A DNA stretch of 64,000 nucleotides from Paulownia fortunei (Eukaryota; Streptophyta; Magnoliopsida; Lamiales; Paulowniaceae): the NCBI GenBank assembly GCA_019321725.1, contig CM033121.1:15562001-15626000 (forward strand). Reading direction: 5' to 3'. Shown piece by piece: positions 11,637-22,249 of this stretch (positions within the stretch are counted from its first letter, which is position 1; each line of letters starts with the position of its first letter). Both the position numbers and the translations under genes were made by a program. The notes beneath the pieces were generated by a model that was not told where the DNA came from, searched no databases, and was given only the letters and a program-made list of their open reading frames with translations.

Positions 11637-12165
11637 GTTCAGAGTTTGCTTAAGGCATGACAACAAGGGCACACAAATCTGCCACAAGCGTACCCAGGAA
11701 AACCTTTATTCGCACAAACCCAGTTATAGAGGTTTTTGAATCGGGTCTACAAATGCAAGATCTAGTGAACCTAACTTCACTTCTTTTCATATGCATAGGT
11801 TTTCGACTTGCTCACTTCTGTTCACAGGCACAATTACAGAGGTTTTCAAATCAGGCAAATCCAATAAGACCCACTAAGAAAACCAGCAACTCAACACCTA
11901 AACAGCAATAAAACCAGAAACCCAACACCATAAATAGTAGATAACCAACCAACTTATTTGATGTGATTTGGGACAGATTTGAGTGCACAAGACCCTCAAT
12001 CTCACAAAAATAGTCCAAGAAATGTTCAAAAACCCAAAAGAATCAATCACAAACACTCGATATTTGCAGAAAATCTAAAAAAAATTCAAAGAAAGCTCAC
12101 ATACTCATGGAGGCACCTAGGGGATTTCCTAAGGAGAGTTTCTCTCTCTAACCTCACACACGACT
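11637..12165 (-). other. LINE C 5' untranslated leader
   Basis: No coding frame is visible between the LINE E tail and the ORF1 ATG. The leader begins with a GTTAGAGAGAGAAACTCTCC-like block also seen, diverged, at the starts of LINE F (about 21905) and LINE G (about 25650), which supports it as a true element 5' end. In plant LINEs this region carries the internal promoter; no specific promoter motif is visible to me. Confidence 0.6.
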
Positions 12166-12176
12166 TCTTGATACTC

Positions 12177-13345
12177 CTTTTTTTTGTGATTGGTAAATGT
12201 GAATTTCGTAGATCAAAAGTGTGTACAATATATACTGGCATACCTACGTGGTGTATACATGTATTGAATTCTAAAAGCCTACACAAAGCTAGTAACATAA
12301 GGCGCAACAAAACAGACCATGCCCTTATGCTATGTGCAAAACATAAGGGCAATCTACATTCAAAAGCTAAACAACAATAGTGTAATCAAAACGGAGCTCA
12401 TGTAGCTCCATCACCAATTGCAGAATTCTCAAAAAGATTATAAATATATGGATACAAGGTAAATAATGCCTTGTATACATGTGTTTTGATTCTATGTATG
12501 ATGGTTTCAAAATGTGGCATTTCATTCTCAAAAATCTTTTTGTTATGTGCATTCTAAATATCATAAATTGTGCTAGCAAATATTGATTTCTCTGCTACAT
12601 TCTGCCAAGAATTACCCCTGCTATTCTTCTTTAATCGTTTTAGTGTGTTGCTAATGGCTGACATAGATTTCATAATGTCCATCCAACTTCGAATGTGGTT
12701 CCAAATTGCACAAGTGAAACTGCATTCGAAAAAGAGGTGTTGTACAGTTTCATTGTCACTATCACAAAAAACACAGGCTCTGTCAATCTCTGGGTACTTG
12801 ATACGGTCCTTAGTGAGAATTCTGGATTTGGCATAGAGCCAAAGGATAAATGAGTGTTTCGGGGTAAGGCTAGGCTTCCAGATTTCCTTTGCCCACACTT
12901 TCTTGTCCTTTTGGTCTGAAGAAATCATATGCATAGGTTATATTGGACATCTCACCTGTTTGCCATTCATTAAACTTGTGCATAACCATTTGTTTGGTTT
13001 CCCACACTTTAATGAGCTGGTTACGAATATCAATAAGCCTCTTGATGAGGGGTGAATCTCCTTTTCTTGGAATGCAGTCCTAAATGGATGTCCCATTTAG
13101 GTATGTGTTGTTTACCCATCGAGACCACAGTGTATCCTTTTTGGCGTGTATTTTCCATAAAGTCCTGGACAGAATAGCACAATTCCAGGCCCTAGCATCT
13201 CTGAATCCAAGCCCCCTTCATGTTTTGGTAAATAGGTTTTCTTCCAAGCAACTGGAGTATTTCTTGATCCCTAAAGAAACACTCTACAAAGCCTCGTGAT
13301 CCTGTCAATAACTGCAGTAGGGATAGGTAGAATTGACAACCAAAA
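12177..13345 (-). mobile_element. LINE E, 5'-truncated ORF2 3' end with tail
   Basis: Minus strand: the element starts in the RT thumb (LSILPIPTAVIDRITRL-type wording near 13340), continues through CRVFL, GLGFRDARAWNCAILS and KIHAKKDTLW, then zf-RVT, the 3' region and an A-run (T-run at 12177-12184 on the plus strand). Truncation at the 5' end is the usual outcome of target-primed reverse transcription. The leader of LINE C follows directly beyond the tail. Confidence 0.85.
12554..12934 (-). pseudogene. LINE E ORF2, zf-RVT domain
   Basis: A 126-residue minus-strand frame: WKPSLTPKHSFILWLYAK, then SRILTKDRIKYPEIDRACVF, the zinc-binding cysteines CVFC with downstream HLFFEC, and CAIWNHIRSWM. 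Cys, Cys, His and Cys of the zf-RVT pattern are all present. The protein then runs to the common C-terminal wording (IFENEMPHFETIIHRIKTHV) in a shifted frame. It is the best-preserved zf-RVT in the window. Confidence 0.85.
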
Positions 13346-13384
13346 GCTGAGACATGTTGTGGATCAAAGCTTTATGTTTCACCA

Positions 13385-14639
13385 AGTGTTTCTCGCACTT
13401 TGGGGGAGATGGACTCAGAAACGGAATCATTACATTCCAGTTTTGGTGGAAATGGTGGGAAAGAGGTGACTGCAGATAAGGTGTTTGATGAAATCCCTCA
13501 AAAGGATGCAGACAAGGTGTTTGAGAAAATGCCAACTCCAGCTGCTCCCAAAGCCCAGTGGTTAGATCTTTTCAGGGATAACAGAAATGTTTCTCAAGGC
13601 ATTAAACTTAACGTTGTTGAATCAAATAGTGACGATGAAGTGGCCCTTGAAGCTCATGAACTTGATGAAGTGGAGAAAGCATGGGGATTTTGTCTAGTGG
13701 GTTACTTTGTTGTAAAGTTTTCGGGTAAGACAACCCTTCTCCAACTATGTGAATCTTGGAATGTAAAGTACAAATATTTTGCTCACTCAAGTGGTTGACT
13801 AGTATTTAAGTTTGACAACGCAACGGACAGGGACAATGTACTCAACGAGGGGCCTTATTTTGTTTTCGGTAGGCTATTGCTTTTAAAAATTATGTCGTCT
13901 TGCTTCGAGTTTGACTATGATGAGATTCGAACGGTGACGGTTTGGATAAACTTGCTTGGTTTACCCTTAGAATGTTGGAATGCAACAATACTTAGCAAAA
14001 TCACATCGATGGTGGGTAAGCCGGTATCAACGAATAAGCTTACTCAAACAAAGGAAAATTATCATATGCTCATGCTCTTGTTGAAGTGGACGTTGCAAAT
14101 GCACTAGTGCGTTCCATTAAAATCAAGCTACCGAATAGTAAGAATAGAGAGCAACAGTTTTGTTTGAATATGAACCTAAGTACTGTGAAAGCTGCAAAAT
14201 TTTGGATCACTCAACTGGGGCTTGTTACGTCCTTAAACCAATCATGAGATATAGAGAACAGGCGAAAGCAGACATAAAGAAAAATGCCACAGAGATGGAG
14301 AAAGCAAAAATAGATTTGGATACCCAAACTAACGCAACTCAAGACAATAAAGAAAAAGCTCAAGGGGACAAAACGGATTGCCAACTGGAGGGTGACAAAT
14401 GGGAGACCAACCAAGGCGTATCTACTTCAACATTGGAGGGACCATTCACGTTAGGTGCCAAAAAGAAAAAAGGAAATAAGGAGACTTGTGAACCCCCTCA
14501 ACTTGAAAGGAATTACTCTTTTGACAGTCGATTAGAAGAGGATGTGAGCAATAAAGCCAAAGGGAAAATGGTAGTGCAACAAGCCAATACAAAAGTCAAG
14601 GATAAAAAGAAGAGTCAGGCTCTTCTTATATCAAAATGA
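13385..14639 (+). pseudogene. LINE D ORF1 (DUF4283 and zinc knuckle)
   Basis: It opens in SVSRTLGEMDSETES, with DUF4283 at 13555-13900 (LFRDNRNVSQGIKLNVVES, VEKAWGFCLVGYFVVKF, KYFAHSSG then a stop, FVFGRLLLLKIM). It continues with GLPLECWNATILSKITSMVG, a frameshift near 14100, and FEYEPKYCESCKILDHSTGA with the final Cys following (CCHC, about 14185-14230). A Lys/Glu-rich tail ends ALLISK. The stop TGA overlaps the ORF2 start as ATGA at 14636-14639. Only one internal stop and one frameshift break it. Confidence 0.9.
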
Positions 14640-15056
14640 AAGTTGTATGTTGGAATATTAGGGGCCTTAACATGCCTCTAAAACAGAATAGGGTGAGGAG
14701 CCTCATTAAACAGGAGAACTTAGATGTGATTGGAGTTTTGGAAAACCAAATTGAACCAGCAGAAATTTTAGCAGATGTTGAGGAATAAATTTCTGGGCTG
14801 GAATAGGATAAATAATTTTCTAACACATAGAGGTGGCAGAATTTTGGTGCTTTGGAACCCTGCCAAACTATTGCTTGATCCGGAAGAGATATCCCCTCAA
14901 GTTATCCATTGTGAAATTACATGTAAGGTTAGTTTATGTTCATTTAAAATCAATTTTGTTTATGGCTTTTATTCTATCGTAAGCAGGAGGCCTTTATGGG
15001 ATAATTTAGTGAACTTTGGCATGCATATGACACGACTTCTATGGCACAATCGATAA
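14636..15056 (+). pseudogene. LINE D ORF2, endonuclease N-terminal half
   Basis: It starts MKVVCWNIRGLNMPLKQNRV with the family's metal-binding Asn (WNIRG), then GVLENQIEPA with the expected catalytic Glu (usually LLET). After a stop it continues with FLTHRGGRILVLWNP and INFVYGFYS. It breaks at GMHMTRLL, exactly before the block that reads WLILGDFNNV in LINE C, and is joined to the region just before RT. The catalytic Asp-His half is therefore missing. Confidence 0.85.
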
Positions 15057-15059
15057 TTA

Positions 15060-16480
15060 TGAGCCTTTGGACACAATTGTATTGATGTTTGGTCCTTTAA
15101 TCACACAAGAACAAGTGGAACAGCTCATAATGCCCATCTTAGATTGTGAAATTAAAGAGGCACTCAATGGTATTGGAGATGACAAAGCACCAGGTACGAA
15201 TGGTTACTCAACATGTTTTTTCAAAAAAGCATGGACTATTGTCGAGGACCAGTTTAAGGAGGCAGTTAAGGAGTTTTTCTCGTCAGCATCCTTACTTAAA
15301 CAGTGTAACCATACGGTTATTGCTTTGGTTCCTAAAACCAGCCAGTCACCAACTGTTGGAAACTTTCGACCTATTGCTTGTTGTAATGTATTCTATAAGG
15401 TCGTTTCTAAGATTATTACAAGTAGATTGGCCACTTAGCTTGATTCACTTGTGGACAGGGCACAGTCCACGTTTGTTGGAGGGAGGAGCATTATTGATAA
15501 CATTCATATGGCTTAAGAATTGTTAAGGCAATATGGTAGGAAAAGAATATCGCCAAGATGCCTTGTCAAAGTGGACCTTAGAAAGGCGTATGATTCCGTT
15601 AACTGGTAGTTTCTAGAATCTGTTCTTGTTGGGCTGGGTTTTTCGACTTTATTCATTCGTTGGGTGATGGAATGTGTATCTACGACGGCATATTCCATAG
15701 CAGTGAATGGCAGCCTACTAGAATTAATTATGGGAAAAAAGGCTTTCGACAAGTTGACCCACTTTCCCCCTTCTTGTTTGTTTTTGTCTTAAATGTTTTT
15801 CAAGACTTGTGAAGATGGGAACAGAAATTTCAGATTTCAACTTCCATTCGAAGTGCAGCCTATTGAGAATTACACATCTAGCGTTTGTAGATGAACTGGT
15901 GTTGATGGCTAGAGGCGACGGAGGTGACACAAGTTCTGTTAAGATCCTCATAGATTGTTTGCACAAGTTTTTGGCTGTTTCGAGGCTGCGTGTAAATGTT
16001 ATGAAATCTAATCTTTACATAGCAGGGATCTTGGGAAGAGAGCTCGAAAAAATTTAGGAAATGACCAACTTTGCAAGTGGTTCTATGCCTTTTCGGTACT
16101 TGGGCATCCCCCTAACCTTGGAAAGACTGAAAGTTATGCACTATGCCCCGTTCATCAATAAAATCGCATCATACATTAGTGCATGGACCAATAACTCCCT
16201 ATTATATGCGGGGAGGGCTGAACTCATACGAGCAGTGCTACAAGGAGTGGAGTGTTACTGGTTATCTATTCTCCCCATTCCAGCCATAATAATTTTCAGA
16301 ATCTATAGACTACGTCGTGTTTTCTTTAGGGATCTAGGAACTCCTTGGTGGCTTGGAAGGATATTTGTCTACCAAAGGAGGAAGGTGGCATTGGTTTTGA
16401 GAGATACTAAGACATGGAATAGGGCACTCTTGTCCAAGGCCCTTTGGAGCACCCATGCTAAAAAAGATACATTATAGGTC
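15060..16480 (+). pseudogene. LINE D ORF2, reverse transcriptase
   Basis: Same block order as LINE A and clearly its close relative: DDKAPGTNGYSTCFFKKAW, VIALVPKTSQSP, FRPIACCNVFYKVVSKIITS, KVDLRKAYDSVNW with the first catalytic Asp intact, a frameshift near 15740, LAFVDELVLMARGD at the FADD position (FVDE, second Asp lost), MPFRYLGIPLTLERLKVMHY and AGRAELIRAVLQGVECYW. Stops at 15438, 15608, 16057 and 16477 plus the frameshift make it inactive. Confidence 0.9.
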
Positions 16481-16766
16481 TGTTAGGTCAATAATGTGTA
16501 TCTCAATGCCTTTTCCATTTAGGAATGCACATCGTGAAAGCAGGATTCTCCCCTACTCAAGAGAATCATGGACATCCGAGACTTGTTGATCAGTAAGGAG
16601 GGATCGCATCAATTGGCTATACAGAGGTTGAGTGATTGGAGCATTGGCAGAAATTTAACTCCAAAAGGGATTATGAATATTTTAGATCGAGGAGCACCAA
16701 GAAGTCATGGGCAACGGTAATATGGAAGCAATACATCACCCCAAGCATGCCTTTGTCGTGTGATTA
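16480..16766 (+). pseudogene. LINE D ORF2 C-terminus, part 1 (before gypsy insertion)
   Basis: Recognisable fragments around NNVYLN, the YEYFRSRSTKKSW region and TPSMPLS. In the frame matching the other LINEs the last codons before the insertion read PKHAFVV-like (TTTGTCGTGTG). The next codon of the domain lies at 21342, after the gypsy element. Confidence 0.75.
16762..16766 (+). repeat. Target-site duplication, gypsy 1 (left: GATTA; right 21341-21345: GGTTA)
   Basis: GATTA precedes the LTR start TGTAATGCCC at 16767, and GGTTA follows the last LTR base at 21340. One mismatch separates them. The mirror LINE at about 26125-26145 has the uninterrupted GTGGTTATG, so GGTTA is the ancestral form. 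Confidence 0.85.
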
Positions 16767-16811
16767 TGTAATGCCCAATTCTCAATTATCATAGCTTGAC
16801 TTAACTGTATC
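16767..16811 (+). repeat. Gypsy 1 5' LTR, almost wholly deleted
   Basis: The first 21 bases equal the start of the full LTR at 19224 (TGTAATGCCCAATTCTCAAT). The following CTTGACTTAACTGTATC equals the LTR near its 3' end (compare 21284-21300). About 1.6 kb between them is gone, and RT coding follows at 16814 with no PBS. Confidence 0.85.
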
Positions 16812-16813
16812 TA

Positions 16814-17160
16814 ATGAATAGGGTGTTCAAGCAATATCTCGATAAATTTGTGATTGTATTTATTGATGACATCCTAATTTATTCACGTGATAAAGAAGAG
16901 CACAATGAACATTTGAAGATTGTGCTGCAAGTTCTTAAAGAAAAACAGTTGTATGCTAAATTCAAGAAGTGTGAGTTTTAGCTTGAACAAGTGGTATTCC
17001 TAGGTCATGTAGTATCAAATGATGGTATTTATGTTGATCCGAGCAAGGTAGAAGCTGTCATTAAGTGCCAACACCAACAAATGTATCAGAAGTAAGGAGT
17101 TTCTTGGGATTAGAAGGGTACTATCGATAATTTGTTCAGGGGTTTTTAAAGATAGCAACT
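16814..17160 (+). pseudogene. Gypsy 1 RT, C-terminal part of palm and connection
   Basis: [12 protein letters not shown] is followed by [12 protein letters not shown], so the catalytic FIDD is intact. It continues [26 protein letters not shown] then a stop (W expected), VVFLGHVVSNDGIYVDPSKV. A frameshift near 17080 precedes a degraded EVRSFLGLxGYY and FSKIATPM-like stretch. Everything upstream of the FIDD motif is deleted. Confidence 0.85.
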
Positions 17161-17163
17161 CCA

Positions 17164-17913
17164 ATGACAATGTTGACAAGAAAGAATGTGAAGTTCTTGT
17201 GGACCAATGCTTGTGAAAGAAGTTTTGAAGAACTGAAACAAAAATTGACTACAACTCTTGTTCTTACCATTCCAACTGGAATTGGTGGATTCGTGGTATA
17301 TAGCGACGCTTCAAAAAATGGTTTGGGTAATGTTTTAATGCAAAATGGGAAGGTTATTGCCTATCCTTCAAGGCAATTGAATGAATATGAAAAGAATTAT
17401 CCAACCCATGATTTGGAACTTGCTGCTGTGGTTTTTGCCTTGAAAATTTGGAGACATTATTTGTATGGTGAGAAATGTGAGATATACACAGATCATAAGA
17501 GTTTGAAGTACTTCTTTACCCAAAAAGAGTTGAATATGAGACAAAGAAGATGGTTAGAACTTGTGAAGGATTATGATTGTGTGATCAACTATCATCCTGG
17601 TAAAGCGAATGTGGTTGCAGATGTATTGAGCAGAAAATCCATGTCTTCTCTTTTTGTTATACAAAAGTCAATATTACTGGATTTACAGAGATTAGAGCTT
17701 GAAATTGTACCTAAAGGGAAAAAGTGTTTGTTGTCAGCCTTAGTGTTGAGACCTGCACTTCAAGATAGAATTAGAGAAGGTCAAAAGGTGGACACGCATT
17801 TGTATAGATTGAAAAGAATGATTGAGGTTAGAAAGAGGCCAGACTTCTTTATTACTGATGAAGGATTATTCGATATAAAGGGAGACTGTGTGTGCCGTTT
17901 GACAAGGCCATGA
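17164..17913 (+). CDS. Gypsy 1 RNase H and start of integrase, open 249-codon frame
   Basis: This is the longest open stretch in the window, although only a domain-level fragment of a polyprotein. RNase H removes template RNA during reverse transcription. Its residues are present: Asp in [12 protein letters not shown], Glu in [20 protein letters not shown], Asp in [12 protein letters not shown] and Asp in VADVLSRK. From about residue 165 it enters the spacer before integrase ([20 protein letters not shown]). A natural product would have been translated as part of Gag-Pol, so the ATG at 17164 is not a real start. Confidence 0.8.
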   Translation: MTMLTRKNVKFLWTNACERSFEELKQKLTTTLVLTIPTGIGGFVVYSDASKNGLGNVLMQNGKVIAYPSRQLNEYEKNYPTHDLELAAVVFALKIWRHYLYGEKCEIYTDHKSLKYFFTQKELNMRQRRWLELVKDYDCVINYHPGKANVVADVLSRKSMSSLFVIQKSILLDLQRLELEIVPKGKKCLLSALVLRPALQDRIREGQKVDTHLYRLKRMIEVRKRPDFFITDEGLFDIKGDCVCRLTRP

Positions 17914-18660
17914 AATGAGATATTTTAGAAGAAGCTCATACTACTCCTTACTCAATACACCCAGGTAGCACAAAAATGTATAAGGACTTACAACAACATT
18001 ATTGGTGGCCTAAAATGAAGAGAGATATAGCAAAATTTGTGGCTGAATATCTAACTTGTCAACAAGTTAAGATTGAACATCAAAAACCATCAGGGTTGTT
18101 GAAGCCTTTGTTGATTCCAGAGTGGAAATGGGAGCACATTACAATGAACTTTGTGCTTGGATTACCTAGAACACAAAAGGGGTATAATTCCATATGGGTG
18201 ATTGTTGATAGATTAACTAAATCAGCCCATTTTCTTCCAGTGAAATCCACATACAATATGGACCAGTATGCTTAACAATATATTAAAGAGATAGTCAGGT
18301 TACATGGGGTGCCAGTTTCAATAGTGTTTAAAAGAGATCATAAGTTTACATCTACATTTTGGAAGAGCTTACACAGTGCCATGGGAACAAAATTTGCATT
18401 CACTACAGCATTTCATCCACAAAGTGACGGGTAATCAGAAGGGTTATTCAGATATTAGAGGATATGCTAAGAGCTTGTGTGCTAGATTTTCAAGGGAGTT
18501 GGGATGCAAAGCTTCCATTAGTGGAGTTTACTTATAATAATAGCTACCAATCAACAATTGGAATGGCGCCTTATGAAGTATTGTATGGAAGGAAATGTAG
18601 ATCTCCAGTTCATTGGAATGAAGTTGGAGAACGAAGCCTGCTTGGTCCATAAATAGTTCA
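17914..18660 (+). pseudogene. Gypsy 1 integrase, zinc domain and core, catalytically dead
   Basis: The HHCC domain reads SIHPGSTKMYKDLQQHYWWP and then YLTCQQVK, where the usual first Cys (CLTCQQ) is Tyr. In the core the first catalytic Asp (usually MDFV) is Asn (MNFVLGLPRTQKGYNSIWVI), the second (SDRD) reads FKRD, and the block with the third reads FHPQSDG then a stop then SEG. The core ends with LPLVEFTYNNSYQSTIGM and YGRKCRSPVHWNEVGE. Stops lie at 18276, 18433 and 18650. Confidence 0.9.
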
Positions 18661-18775
18661 ACATACCGCTAAGGTAGTAAAGAAGATACGAGAGAGAATG
18701 AAGATTGTGCAGAGTAGATAGAAAAGTTATGCAGATAAACGGAGAAAAGATCTAGAGTTTGCCATTGGGGATTAT

Positions 18776-19228
18776 GTGTTCTTAAAAGTAGCTCCTATGA
18801 AAGGTGTTATGAGATTTGGAAAGAAAGGAAAACTCAGCCCAAAGTATGTCGGCCCATTCGAGATTCTCGAAAGAGTTGGTGATAAAGCTTATAGAGTGGC
18901 CTTACCTCCATCATTATCTACTGTTCACAATGTTTTTCATGTGTCTATGTTGAGAAAGTACATTTCAAACTCTTCTCATGTGTTGAGTTATGAACCGTTG
19001 GAATTGACTCATGATTTAGCTTATGAAGAGAAACCAGTGCAAATTCTAGATCAGAAGGAAAAAGAGTTGAGAACGAAAAAGATTCGACTTGTTAAAGTAT
19101 TATGGAGGAATCATTCTGTAGAAGAGGCCACATGGGAAAGAGAAGAAGAAATGCAGAGCAAGTATCCAGAATTATTTGGTACGTCAAATTTCGAGGATGA
19201 AATTTTTATAAGGAAGGAAGGATTGTAA
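18776..19228 (+). pseudogene. Gypsy 1 integrase C-terminus with chromodomain
   Basis: A 150-codon open frame: FLKVAPMKGVMRFGKKGKLS, PKYVGPFEILERVGDKAYRV, the FHVSMLRKYI block, then a chromodomain-type tail (VKVLWRNHSVEEATWEREEE to YPELF). Tekay/Del chromodomains of this kind are thought to steer integration to marked chromatin. The core Trp (LWRN and ATWE) and acidic helix are kept. It ends at the polypurine tract beside the LTR. Confidence 0.88.
19211..19223 (+). other. Gypsy 1 polypurine tract
   Basis: AAGGAAGGAAGGAT lies immediately before the LTR start TGTAATG. The element at 40996-51107 has the same arrangement (AAGGAGGGAAGGA before its LTR). It primes plus-strand synthesis in this class. 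Confidence 0.8.
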
Positions 19229-20962
19229 TGCCCAATTCTCAATTCTCTCCTACATAGCCAATAATAAGCATTTTGCATGAAATGCATCTAATCAATGTGC
19301 ATTATTGAATTATAGCATACAAATAGCATGATTGCACGAATATGAATAATTGTTATTATATGCTTCAGTTATGATTTAACATGTATTAGTATATGAAATA
19401 TGAGATCAAACTTTCATTTCTTGATTTAACATATTCCTTAAGTGCCTTTTTGCAGTGAAAAACTCGGTATCTCGATTAAGGAAGATTGACGTGTGGAATG
19501 GCCATGAAATGAATTATTTGTATTGCTCCATACTAGTTATATGCTAAATTGATTAATTGCTTAAATATTTATTTGAAATATGTTACATTTGGCTAAGAAC
19601 TAAAAGTATGTACAATGGTGCAATTTGATTGGTTGGTTGACTAGGTTGCATAAAATCATTCTAAACCGCATTGCACTTGATTATAACACCAAAGCATCAA
19701 TTTTTGTCATCTCCTTAGCCCATGAACGTGGCTTTTGGCATGAGAAGACACCAAGCATGATGCAACCAATCATCACCCTCCACTTACCTCTCTTTGAAAG
19801 GTCAAAGAAATCATTTTCATCCATATTTCTTGTGGAAGCACCTCAAAAACGACCAGCCCTTATTCTCCTAAGTTTCTCCCAAATTTCTACACTTTCATAC
19901 TCACACAAATTGAATTCAATTCATAGGAATCCATAGAACACAAGCTAGAACAAGTTTCCATCCTTTTAAGCTTGAAAACCGTTGATTTTGAAATTTAATT
20001 CCAACTTAATCAAGGCCCTTAACACATCCTATCTTCCAAAAAGATTGGTCTTTTCACTTAGCACAAAGTGGACTTGAGGTAAGTTGAAGCTTTTATTTGC
20101 TGTATAACAAGAATCATATAATGTTATTCATGTTTTAATGTGATTGTTATTATTTATGAAATGATGTAATGTTTGATGCATTTATAGTTTATGAAGCATG
20201 ATACTATTAAGGATATAATGATGTTTTTGAAAAAGAAGTATGGTACTTGATTGATGGTCGGGTAGACAAGGGACGCGGGAGGGACCGGCGGACCCAACAA
20301 ATGGTGGCAAATACTTGAGGTTGAAAAATCGGTATAGGAAAGCCACAATGAATGAGATAAAATACGGTTAATACCTGAGGTTGAAAAATCAAGTATGGAA
20401 ACCCCGTATTATTTCTCTTATTGGCCAATCATTATGAACAGGTTCCGAAAACCACGGTCTATTGCTATTTAATTAGGTACCACACTTCAAGGGCCCTAAA
20501 GAATAATTTATAAAAGAAAGTTATTAAATTGAATATTGCATTTAATCATTTATGTGATTTGTATGTACGCTATTTGTTATTGCATCAGTTTCACCTTATT
20601 GAGCCTTTAGCTCATTAGATTCATGTGATGCAGGTGAAAATGTACAGGTTTAGAGGTTGACTGAGTCTCTAGAGCGGCCGGACAGAGATTTGTTCATATG
20701 TCATGCTTCGACCTGTTTTGTAGTTTATTTTGAAAACTCTGTTTTGTTTTTAAATAAGCTGTTTTGTTATGGTTTTGTAAACAAATATACTCAGTTTTGA
20801 TATATGTATATAGTGTGTTTAAAATGATTCAAGCTCTCTCTTATAGCTAAAAATTGAAACTTTTATTAAAACCATAACTTTAGTATTGATGAAAAATTAA
20901 CATTTCTTAACTTAACTGTATCAGCTTGTTTAGGCTCTACAGTTAGGTTAAGGGCTGTTACA
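19224..20962 (+). repeat. Gypsy 1 complete LTR, 1739 bp
   Basis: It begins TGTAATGCCCAATTC and ends GGGCTGTTACA, bounded by a PPT on the left and a PBS on the right, so both ends are defined. It therefore serves as 3' LTR of the first unit and 5' LTR of the second. No coding frame of note lies within. GGTTGAAAAATC appears twice, in two copies of a motif about 60 bases apart (20320-20395). Confidence 0.9.
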
Positions 20963-20967
20963 GTTAG

Positions 20968-20979
20968 TGGTATCAGAGC
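20968..20979 (+). other. Primer binding site, initiator-Met tRNA type
   Basis: TGGTATCAGAGC, five bases after the LTR end, is the standard plant retroelement PBS matching the 3' end of initiator methionine tRNA. Confidence 0.92.
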
Positions 20980-21165
20980 GGAGGTTTAGTCGTTCCTGTA
21001 AATAGAAGAAGGCATATGAACACATCCTGGGTGGGAAACTCGATCAACTACTTGTTTATTTGCCTTTATGTCTATTTGATTATATTTCATTCCATATTAT
21101 TGTCATGATTATGCATTTATTATTGGCTAATGAAGGGAATGAGATTGGGTAATGCATATCAGGTC

Positions 21166-21240
21166 ATGGCACCAAAAAGGAAGACAATGGATGATCATGA
21201 GGGTAATCATAGTGTGGTGGACAATTTGACTGACAACAAA
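21166..21240 (+). pseudogene. Gypsy 1 gag start codon and first 25 codons
   Basis: MAPKRKTMDDHEGN begins 187 bases after the PBS, a normal place for Gag. The frame is cut at about 21240 by a join to the last 98 bases of an LTR, so no Gag domain survives. Confidence 0.6.
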
Positions 21241-21242
21241 CT

Positions 21243-21340
21243 AAAATTAACATAACTTTAGTATTGATGAAAAATTAATATTTCTTGACTTAACTGTATC
21301 AGCTTGTTTAGGCTCTGCAGTTAGGTTAAGGGCTGTTACA
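21243..21340 (+). repeat. Gypsy 1 third LTR piece, 3' end only
   Basis: This equals 20868-20962 of the full LTR with a few substitutions and ends in the same GGGCTGTTACA. The target-site duplication GGTTA follows. Confidence 0.9.
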
Positions 21341-21868
21341 GGTTATGTGCGAAAGCAAGAATTCTAACCAAGGACTAAATCAAGCATCTTGAAGTGGACA
21401 AAACCGCATATTGTGTGAAAGGCAACCGAAAGCATTGCAACACTTAATTCTTTGAATGAAGTTTTCAACAATAGAATATGGAAATTCATTAGAGATTGGA
21501 TTGGCATGGGCAAATTAATGAAAACAGTCGCTATATCATTAAAATTGCTCAAGAAGGAGGCTAGAGGCACATCATAGCGGAACGCTGCAAAGAAGTCTAT
21601 CTTTGTAAGAATGATCTACTTCATTTGGAATGCTCGGAATAGAAAAATCTTTGAAAATGAATTGTCACATATTGACACTATCATTCATAGAATCAAAACA
21701 CATGTATACAAGTCTATATTTACTTGTTTCCCCTATGTTTTGATTCAGTTTGAGGCTTTGGCATCAAGAACTTAATTGTTGGCTTCCCAATTTGTTTTCA
21801 CGCCTTGGTATGCCTAGTGTATTTTGTATATCCCTTTAATCTATGAAATTTTTAATTTATTAATTAAA
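21341..21868 (+). pseudogene. LINE D ORF2 C-terminus, part 2, and 3' tail
   Basis: This resumes as LCAKARILTKD, the block that follows PKHSFILW in LINE E. It runs through FFE-like wording, WKFIRDWIGMGKLMK, YFIWNARNRKIFENELSHID and IIHRIKTHVYKS, then untranslated sequence to TTAATTTATTAATTAAAAAAA at 21868. The zinc-binding cysteines are mostly mutated. This is also the outer part of the left arm of the large inverted repeat. Confidence 0.8.
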
Positions 21869-22249
21869 AAAAGAGCTCTAAGAAGTTTGGTATAAAAAGA
21901 GATGCTCTCAATCTAGTGAGAGAAAGTCCCACTTGGTGCCTCACTACTACAGTAGACTTCTTTGTTAAAAAATTCAAAAATTTTCAAACAACCTTTTCCC
22001 GCCCAAGGAAAAATTCGAATTTCAGCCAGCTTTTTGAATGTTAATCCAGCTTTCAGGAGTGCTTCTGTCTCATATCCACACTTTCTAACATCAGTTTTAC
22101 CATTCCTTCCGTATGATTTCACCAAATGTCAGGTTTTTTAGCATTCTAACTGTTTTCTCTACATTGAGAAATCTGACTGTTTTCTCTACTTTTCTGGGTC
22201 TGTTTCAACTAGCATCTTCTACCTGATGAGTTTGTGGATTAAGCTGACC

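Larger units (their letters stand above)
9165..12165 (-). mobile_element. LINE C, plant L1-type, 3'-truncated with complete 5' leader
   Basis: Minus-strand element: leader 12165-11637, ORF1 11636-10294, ORF2 10297-9165 (endonuclease to the linker before RT), then an abrupt end at the inverted junction with LINE B. RT and the 3' end are absent. Upstream on the minus strand it follows directly on the tail of LINE E. It is the best-preserved 5' half in the cluster. Confidence 0.9.
16767..21340 (+). mobile_element. Gypsy 1, Tekay/Del-type chromovirus with three LTR pieces
   Basis: Structure on the plus strand: LTR remnant of about 45 bases (16767-16811), pol from the RT FIDD motif onward (16814-19223), complete LTR 19224-20962, PBS and gag start (20968-21240), LTR tail 21243-21340. 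Gag, protease and the first part of RT are missing from the first unit, and nearly everything after the gag start from the second. The C-terminal chromodomain and tRNA-iMet PBS place it among chromoviruses. It sits inside LINE D ORF2. Confidence 0.92.
13385..21868 (+). mobile_element. LINE D, split by a gypsy element
   Basis: The element starts inside ORF1 (5'-truncated, about codon 45), head-to-head with LINE E across a 40-base unassigned strip. ORF1 13385-14639 and ORF2 14636-16766 are interrupted at 16767 by the gypsy element, and ORF2 resumes at 21341 in the same reading frame to about 21690, followed by a 3' region and an A-rich end at 21868. A deletion at about 15040-15055 removes the second half of the endonuclease and the linker. 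LINE F follows head-to-tail. Confidence 0.9.

Noticed and set aside
10600..11911. Plus-strand ORFs over LINE C ORF1
   Set aside because: Shadows of the minus-strand ORF1, whose DUF4283 and knuckle motifs decide the strand.
11979..12380. 133-codon plus-strand ORF
   Set aside because: Crosses the LINE C leader and the LINE E tail in antisense; no family wording.
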